Below, piece by piece: positions 58,813 through 64,000 of a stretch of 64,000 nucleotides of DNA; the first letter of the stretch is position 1; every line of letters begins with the position of its first letter. The DNA lies in assembly GCA_020638035.1 (NCBI GenBank), contig JACKJI010000001.1, positions 62,001-126,000 on the forward strand, written 5' to 3'. Below the pieces are notes generated by a model. The model did not search any database and was not told the DNA's origin. It saw only the letters and a program-made list of their open reading frames with translations. The stretch comes from Hyphomicrobiaceae bacterium (GTDB taxonomy: Bacteria; Pseudomonadota; Alphaproteobacteria; Rhizobiales; Hyphomicrobiaceae). A program made the translations under genes and the position numbers.

Positions 58813-60912
58813 CTAGAATCGACCCTCCGATACGAGGTCGACGGCGACCTGCACACCATTGATCGCCTTCTTGAGCGCTGACTTCTCATCACTACGCATG
58901 CCCGAGACCTGCACGCGAGTGGAAAGCGTGACACCGCCTGCGGTATCGCGAAGCTGCTGCGAGAGGATCATGCCGAGCAACAACTGGTGCGCGTCCAACA
59001 CCCGCTCGATATCCTTGGCGGACGCCTTGCCGCTCGTGCGCAGCAGCTCCAGTCGTTCGGGGGTCGAGCGTTCGGCCGCCCCGTTGCGGATCGCGATGAC
59101 GCGGGCGACGGTGAGGATCGGCAGGATACCACCCTTCTTCAGATCGACGCGGCCGGTCTCATCGGCCCGGATCTGCCCAAGAATGCTGAGGGGCGGGCTC
59201 CACTGCCGTGCCAGTTCCGTGAGCAGCGTGATGAAGTCGCGCGACTGCCGACCGATGTGCAGCGCATAGGATCGGATCTCGTCGGCCAGGCGGCGGTCGC
59301 CATGCACCGGCAAGCCGTCAAAGAAGATGTCGACGTTCAGCAGGTCCTGCGGTGTCTGCTTGCGCACCCAGCTATCGATGACGCTCTTCCACTCGTTGAC
59401 GGAGTGACGCCATGGCGCGTTCTTCGCCATCACGCCACCCTTGCAGAAGGGAATACCCGCATCGTCCAGCGTCTGCGCCAGGCGGATGCCAAGTTCCTCA
59501 AACCAGCGGTCCTCGCTGCCCCCTGGCGCACCTGATTTATAGACGATCGCATTGTCCTGGTCCGCGGCAAGCAGGCTTTCACCGCGACCGACCGAGCCCA
59601 TGACGAATACCGCGTATGGTACAGGCGGAGGTCCCCAGCCGTCAGCCGCCATGGTCTGTTCAGCAAGCTCGCTCGCGCGCCGGGTCGCCGCAGCGATTTC
59701 CGCGCTGATCACGTTGGCAATGCGACGTGGTTCAACATCCTCGACGACCAGAGCCTCCGCCACTTTCGCCAGCCGCCCGAAGGCGGCACCAAGTTCGGCA
59801 CCGCTGCTGGCCCCATCGATATCCTCACCGAGCACAAGGGCGGCACTTGCGCGCTGGCGCAGCAGGCTGCGCGGCGTCAATGCGCCAATCACCTCGCCAC
59901 TATCGTCGGTCACCGCCAGATGGCGAATGCCAAGTCGCGTGATACGCGCCAGAGCCCGGTAGAGGAATTCGTTGCGGTCCACCGTTATGAGTGGCCGGCT
60001 GGCGATCTGCCCAACCGGAATGTCGAGCGCAGCGCCACCGCTTTCTGCGACAGCCCGCAGAATGTCCCGCTCGGTAACGATCCCCATGCCGGCCGAGCCA
60101 TCGCGCACGAAGGTGGAACTCGTGCCCGAAACGAGCATCGTCTGCAACGCCTCGCGCACGCTGTCCTGGCCCGCGACAACGAGCGGCGGCGCCGACATCA
60201 GCTCGTCGATGCGGTGCCGGTAGGGATAGCTGTCTATTTGCGAAATGCTGCCGAGCAGGCCATCCGTGGGCTCGCTGATGTCACCGTCGTTGACGCGCAG
60301 GCTCAGGACGTCGCCGCCGAGTTCGGCAGACGCTGCAATCGCCTCCGCAATGGTGCGGATACCGCGCTCCTTGAGCTTTGGCGCAAGTGCCGCATAGACA
60401 CCTGCCGCCGCCATCGCATCACCCGTTGCCGATCGCAGTGATTTGCAGCCGATGCCAAGCAGCTCGCAAAGCTGAGGCAGGCCATCGTGCGCCAGCGTCG
60501 GCGTCACGAGGCGTGCAAGAATGCGCACGTCGAGCGTGATCAGATTGGGAAGCGGCCGCCCGAGCCGCGCATACTCGCCACGCAGCACCCCCAGGTCGTA
60601 GGCCATGTTATGGCCGATGATCACGCGCTTGCCGACGAACGCCTCGAACGCATCGAGGACATGCTCGAGCGGCGGCGCGTCGGCCACCTTCTCCGTGGTT
60701 ACGCCGTGGATACTGGCAGCACGGTCAGGAACCGGGATGCCCGGATTGACGACCTGCGAGAAGCGGACGTCTGTTGATGGTCTGCCGCATTCGACCTGCA
60801 CCGCACCGATCTCGACGATTCGTGCGCTGTCGGCTTCAAGACCCGTCGTCTCCAGGTCGATCGCGATCGCATCGAGCGACAGCAGCGGTGTGGCGGGAAA
60901 CGGCACTTTCAT
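58813..60912 (-). CDS. DnaQ-like exonuclease domain fused to CBS pair and DUF294 nucleotidyltransferase
   Basis: 699 residues in four parts. First, a DnaQ/DEDD exonuclease domain (residues 10-175) with DLETTGLE and NMAYDLGVL; the third motif reads RSATGDA, where the usual His five residues before the Asp is Arg, so nuclease activity is doubtful. Then two CBS domains (about 240-350). Then a nucleotidyltransferase with GSVGRGE and DQD (about 435-455), and a DUF294 C-terminal helical domain. CBS domains often bind adenylates. The next gene upstream on this strand carries an intact DnaQ domain. Start chosen at ATG 60912; a longer GTG start at 60987 has no ribosome site. Confidence 0.85.
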   Translation of the reverse strand: MKVPFPATPLLSLDAIAIDLETTGLEADSARIVEIGAVQVECGRPSTDVRFSQVVNPGIPVPDRAASIHGVTTEKVADAPPLEHVLDAFEAFVGKRVIIGHNMAYDLGVLRGEYARLGRPLPNLITLDVRILARLVTPTLAHDGLPQLCELLGIGCKSLRSATGDAMAAAGVYAALAPKLKERGIRTIAEAIAASAELGGDVLSLRVNDGDISEPTDGLLGSISQIDSYPYRHRIDELMSAPPLVVAGQDSVREALQTMLVSGTSSTFVRDGSAGMGIVTERDILRAVAESGGAALDIPVGQIASRPLITVDRNEFLYRALARITRLGIRHLAVTDDSGEVIGALTPRSLLRQRASAALVLGEDIDGASSGAELGAAFGRLAKVAEALVVEDVEPRRIANVISAEIAAATRRASELAEQTMAADGWGPPPVPYAVFVMGSVGRGESLLAADQDNAIVYKSGAPGGSEDRWFEELGIRLAQTLDDAGIPFCKGGVMAKNAPWRHSVNEWKSVIDSWVRKQTPQDLLNVDIFFDGLPVHGDRRLADEIRSYALHIGRQSRDFITLLTELARQWSPPLSILGQIRADETGRVDLKKGGILPILTVARVIAIRNGAAERSTPERLELLRTSGKASAKDIERVLDAHQLLLGMILSQQLRDTAGGVTLSTRVQVSGMRSDEKSALKKAINGVQVAVDLVSEGRF

Positions 60913-61061
60913 GTTCTGTATCCCTGTGAAGCCGGATGCGGCACGGTCGACAGGTGGTTCAATGTTGTTGTTCGTGGAGCGCGGCACTGATGCTCATCAA
61001 TCCTGGCGTTCTTGTGCGGCTTAAGGCGTATGCCACCTCCGCGCTTCCGCCAGATTTCAAT

Positions 61062-63161
61062 TCAAAACTTTTCCTTCAACTTACGTTCCTGCAGCATGCG
61101 CTCGGAAATCGCGACCGCCTGACCAAACGTCGTTACGCCCTTGCTCTCCAGACCTTCGATGAGCTTCACCCAAACCGCAGCCGTCATCATCGCGTCACCC
61201 AATGCCGTGTGACGGCCCTCCACCCGAATGTCGAGATGATGTGCCATCGACGATAGTGAGGGATCGGGATGGTCGGGGAAGACGTGGATGGCGAGAAGCA
61301 AGGCATCGAGCACCGGGTTGTCGAAGACGACACCTGCCTCCTCCTGCCGCTTGTGCAAGAACGTCATGTCGAACGCGATGTTGTAGGCGACGAGAACAGC
61401 ATCCCCGACGAAGGCGCGGAACTGCGGCAGTACGATCCGCGCAGGCGGCTTCCCGGCGACTTGATCGGCCGTAATCCCGTGGAAGCGCGTGCTCAGCGCG
61501 GGGATATCACGCTCTGGATCGATCAGCCGCTCGAAGGTCTCGCTGGTCAGGATGCGCGCGTTGAGCACCTGCACAGCGCCAATCGAAAGCAGCTCGTCGC
61601 CCTGGCTCGGCTGTAGCCCCGTCGTTTCGGTGTCGAAGACGACATAGCGCAAGGACCGCAGCGGCGTGTCGGCCAGCGAGTCCGGAGCGCTGCGGAAGAG
61701 ATCAAAGTCGTAGTACTCGGGCCGTGGTGCGTTGGCGCCGTGAGCGTCCTTACTCACCGTCAGCTGATGCCGTCGTTCGGAGGGCAAGAGGGGCACGCGC
61801 AGCACCGCCGATCCATCACCGGCAACCGTGCTCCATATATCGCCACCGTGACGTTCGATGATCTGGCGCGCTGACCGGCTGGCGATGGTGCCACTGAGCG
61901 ACTCGTCGAGCCAGGTATCGAGTATCTCGGACGGAATGGGATGCCCGGCCCAGCCGATCTCGATATAGACGTGCGATTTCGACTGCGTCATACCGAGATC
62001 AATCTGGCGTACACCTGCCGCAGTGGCGAGGCAGCGGATCAGATGCGTCAGCGCAAGTGTGATGGCGTGGCTGTCGGCATTGATCCACATTGGCAACCCG
62101 ACGAGACGCACACCGACTGACGGCTCGGCACACAGCATCTTCTCGACGGCGCGGAACAGGTCGAGTGAATGAACGTCTGCCGTACCCCAATGGCCGAGGT
62201 CGAGACGTTCCGCACGCGCGGCCGCAGCGGTGAAGCGTCCGGTGAGCTGACCGATCTCCTTGCGCAGAATCTCCTCGAAGCCCAAACGCTCTTGCGACGA
62301 AAGGTCTCCTGCCTGCGTGAATGTCTCGATGGCCGCGGACAGGTTGGCAATCGGTCGACGCCACTCCACCATGACCTCGCGCAGCAGTGTGTCTCGAGCG
62401 CTGAGGCTCTCCAGTTGCGGCCCGACATCCTGAAACGAGAGGACATAGCCAGCATGCTCTCCGTTCGCCTCGCGTATCAGACTCATTCGCGTTTCGATCA
62501 GCGTGCCGCGATCAACCGTTGCGACCATGAATCGGCGACCTGGCCGGCCCGCTTGCTCATCTGAGCGCGACAGCATGTCGAGCGTATGCATCACCGGATC
62601 ACGCGCCAGGATGCCAAATAGTGAACGGCCGAGCCCCGTCATCTCACGCAGGCCGAGAATGTGCCGCGCGGCCTCATTGTAGAGAAGAATGCGATGATCG
62701 CGGTTGCACACGATCACGCCCTCGGTCAAATCGATCAGAATGGCCTCAAGCCGGCGCTTCTGTGCATCAACGAGTTCGGTCGCCGCCCGGACCCGCTCGT
62801 CTGTCACGTTCTTGGTCTTCTGAAGCTCGGAATCGAGCGCGCCGACAGCGTGCACCAGTTCCTGGATCGCCACATCATGGCGCACCATGATCATGGTATC
62901 GCTGACGCCGAGTGAGCAGCGCTTAGTCTCTCGCGCCAGTGACGTCAGCGGCGTCATGAGGTAGCGGGTCGCGACAAACCATGCAGCCAACGCGGACAGC
63001 AGACTGAGAGCGAAGGCGAACGACAGGAGCGGATTGAGTGTTGCACCAAGACCAGCAGAAGGCGCCGAACGTATCGCCGTGAGACCAATGAGGGTGGCAA
63101 AACCCAAGCCGGGCAGCCCACAAAGCGCAATCAGGAGCGCAACCAAATACCGAAGCTTCAT
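61062..63161 (-). CDS. Sensor-kinase-like module fused to a DnaQ-like exonuclease
   Basis: 699 residues. Two N-terminal transmembrane segments (MKLRYLVALLIALCGLPGLG and LLSFAFALSLLSALAAW), a HAMP-like stretch, a PAS domain (LEAILIDLTEGVIVCNRDHR), a dimerisation-like segment near residue 265 (VEWRRPIANL) lacking the phospho-accepting His, and a GHKL ATPase-like region (IIERHGGDIWSTVAGDGSAV). From about residue 505 a full DEDDh exonuclease: DTETTGLQ, NIAFDMTF, HTALGDAM. It is membrane-anchored and probably senses a signal. The following gene is the DnaQ-CBS-DUF294 fusion, 149 bases downstream, so the two likely form one operon. Confidence 0.82.
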   Translation of the reverse strand: MKLRYLVALLIALCGLPGLGFATLIGLTAIRSAPSAGLGATLNPLLSFAFALSLLSALAAWFVATRYLMTPLTSLARETKRCSLGVSDTMIMVRHDVAIQELVHAVGALDSELQKTKNVTDERVRAATELVDAQKRRLEAILIDLTEGVIVCNRDHRILLYNEAARHILGLREMTGLGRSLFGILARDPVMHTLDMLSRSDEQAGRPGRRFMVATVDRGTLIETRMSLIREANGEHAGYVLSFQDVGPQLESLSARDTLLREVMVEWRRPIANLSAAIETFTQAGDLSSQERLGFEEILRKEIGQLTGRFTAAAARAERLDLGHWGTADVHSLDLFRAVEKMLCAEPSVGVRLVGLPMWINADSHAITLALTHLIRCLATAAGVRQIDLGMTQSKSHVYIEIGWAGHPIPSEILDTWLDESLSGTIASRSARQIIERHGGDIWSTVAGDGSAVLRVPLLPSERRHQLTVSKDAHGANAPRPEYYDFDLFRSAPDSLADTPLRSLRYVVFDTETTGLQPSQGDELLSIGAVQVLNARILTSETFERLIDPERDIPALSTRFHGITADQVAGKPPARIVLPQFRAFVGDAVLVAYNIAFDMTFLHKRQEEAGVVFDNPVLDALLLAIHVFPDHPDPSLSSMAHHLDIRVEGRHTALGDAMMTAAVWVKLIEGLESKGVTTFGQAVAISERMLQERKLKEKF

Positions 63162-63834
63162 GATGGCCCCGATTGCCTGGCACGCTACAAGCCGTGCGTC
63201 ATTAAAGAATACGAGCGCCGCGCCGCCCACCCCGGACATGAGGCAAGCTAGGTCGAAAATTCCCGTGAAGGTTTACGGCCACCGAGGGTGCGGCACCACA
63301 AGCTTACCATTGTTGCTTCTGGGGAGAAGTCCAAGTGGCGAGAAGAGCACTGCGCCCCCGGTGAAGACCAAATTATTATCATGGTTCAATTGCAACTGTC
63401 GCCTTGACAAAAACGTGGTCGAAAAAGCGCAGAGGCGACAATTTCCAGACGATATCATTTGATTTAAAATCGTTCGATCGCGGAATTTTCCAAGCACTCA
63501 CCTGAAATACTAAAAGAGCGAAGAACCCAAAATTACGCAACTATATAAGAGACTTCTGCCACGCCCGCCTGGGCTGGCGGGGCAGAACAGGAGCATTTGC
63601 ACGCATTCGTTTGATATTCAAATTTTCGCTCCAAAATTGAAATCTATGCACGCCTAAGCCGTCGATGAAAATTTCGCTATTTTCTATTTCTGACTCCAAT
63701 TAGCATGCCTTTTCGGCAGATCTGCGCTTGTTTTGCACCAGCCGACAACCAGGGCGGCACACAAAAAGATTGACCCCAAAAGGTCAGCAAGCAGACCGGG
63801 CGTTCGCACTGCCTTGCCAAGGAGGAAACAAGCA
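63162..63834. other. AT-rich divergent promoter region
   Basis: About 670 bases between divergent genes, noticeably lower in GC than the rest of the window (especially 63360-63700). It probably holds the promoters of both units. No gene is supported; a short minus-strand frame at 63684-63926 covers the start of the symporter gene and looks spurious. Confidence 0.5.
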
Positions 63835-64000
63835 ATGCAACCGGTCAACGCCGAGCGGCACTGGTCACGTACCAGTCGGCTCATGTGGCTCATGATGTTT
63901 CTGTGGGCCTTCTTCAGCTTCATCATTCATTGGTTCGTCAAGGACCTCAATTCCATCACCGTCCTCGGATTCCCGCTCGGCTTTTACATGGCCGCGCAGG
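63835..64000 (+). CDS. DUF4212 sodium:solute symporter small subunit, 5' part
   Basis: 55 residues to the window edge: MQPVNAERHWSRTSRLMWL, a first transmembrane helix MMFLWAFFSFIIHWFV, then LNSITVLGFPLGFYMAAQ, the DUF4212 pattern. The ribosome site AAGGAGGAAACAAGCA is strong. These small proteins pair with an acetate/solute sodium symporter, expected just beyond the window. It is transcribed away from the exonuclease fusion pair. Confidence 0.85.
   Translation, partial: MQPVNAERHWSRTSRLMWLMMFLWAFFSFIIHWFVKDLNSITVLGFPLGFYMAAQ

Overview
High-GC alphaproteobacterial chromosome segment, most likely from a nitrogen-fixing, serine-cycle methylotroph of the Hyphomicrobiales. The family-level guess (Hyphomicrobium-like) rests on a complete nif/fix island lying next to serine-cycle genes and the dnaA-dnaN-recF-gyrB core, and is inference. 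No rRNA, tRNA, CRISPR array or insertion sequence was recognised.

Region 1 (1-23.2 kb, + strand) is a molybdenum nitrogenase island: the end of nifA, nifB-fdxN-LRV-nifZ-nifT-SIR2-like gene, nifHDK-nifENX with two small nif-associated genes, fdxB, nifQ, a bacteriohemerythrin, an A-type Fe-S carrier, nifU-nifS-nifV-nifW, and fixABCX. Four sigma-54 -24/-12 promoters (before nifB, nifH, the A-type carrier and fixA), each with one upstream TGT-N10-ACA NifA site, divide it into four NifA-controlled transcription units. nifH and the first 90 or so codons of nifD carry more than a dozen small indels confined to about 5.21-6.22 kb. Everything around them is intact, and the residual codons still spell a conserved NifH/NifD. 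Local sequence error is the likeliest explanation, but decay cannot be excluded from one sequence.

Region 2 (23.2-34.5 kb) is accessory: an orphan LuxR-type response regulator whose phospho-acceptor Asp is replaced by Gly, then a minus-strand operon (24.8-32.8 kb) with a divergent GntR regulator. The operon encodes SuyAB-like sulfo-lyase/UxaA-family subunits, a tripartite tricarboxylate-type (TTT) transporter, a D-tartrate-dehydratase-like enolase-superfamily enzyme and two hydroxyacid dehydrogenases of the SlcC and ComC types. It looks like a 3-sulfolactate (and/or tartrate) import and breakdown locus.

Region 3 (34.4-42.3 kb, + strand) is a serine-cycle module: class V aminotransferase (serine-glyoxylate aminotransferase type) preceded by a remnant of a second copy, malyl-CoA lyase, both malate-CoA ligase subunits and a divergent PEP carboxylase.

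Region 4 (42.6-53 kb, - strand) is chromosomal core: YaiI/DUF188, an unknown protein, gyrB, recF, dnaN, dnaA, a rhodanese and rpsT. Region 5 (53.2-58.5 kb) has a carbamoyltransferase cassette (SxtJ-like, DUF5989-like, NodU/SxtI-like), two tandem paralogous membrane proteins, an enoyl-CoA hydratase and a small membrane protein. Region 6 (58.8-64 kb) holds two adjacent DnaQ-exonuclease fusions, one to CBS plus DUF294 nucleotidyltransferase and one to a sensor-kinase-like module, divergent from the start of a DUF4212 sodium:solute symporter subunit. This last locus is the best candidate here for an under-described system.
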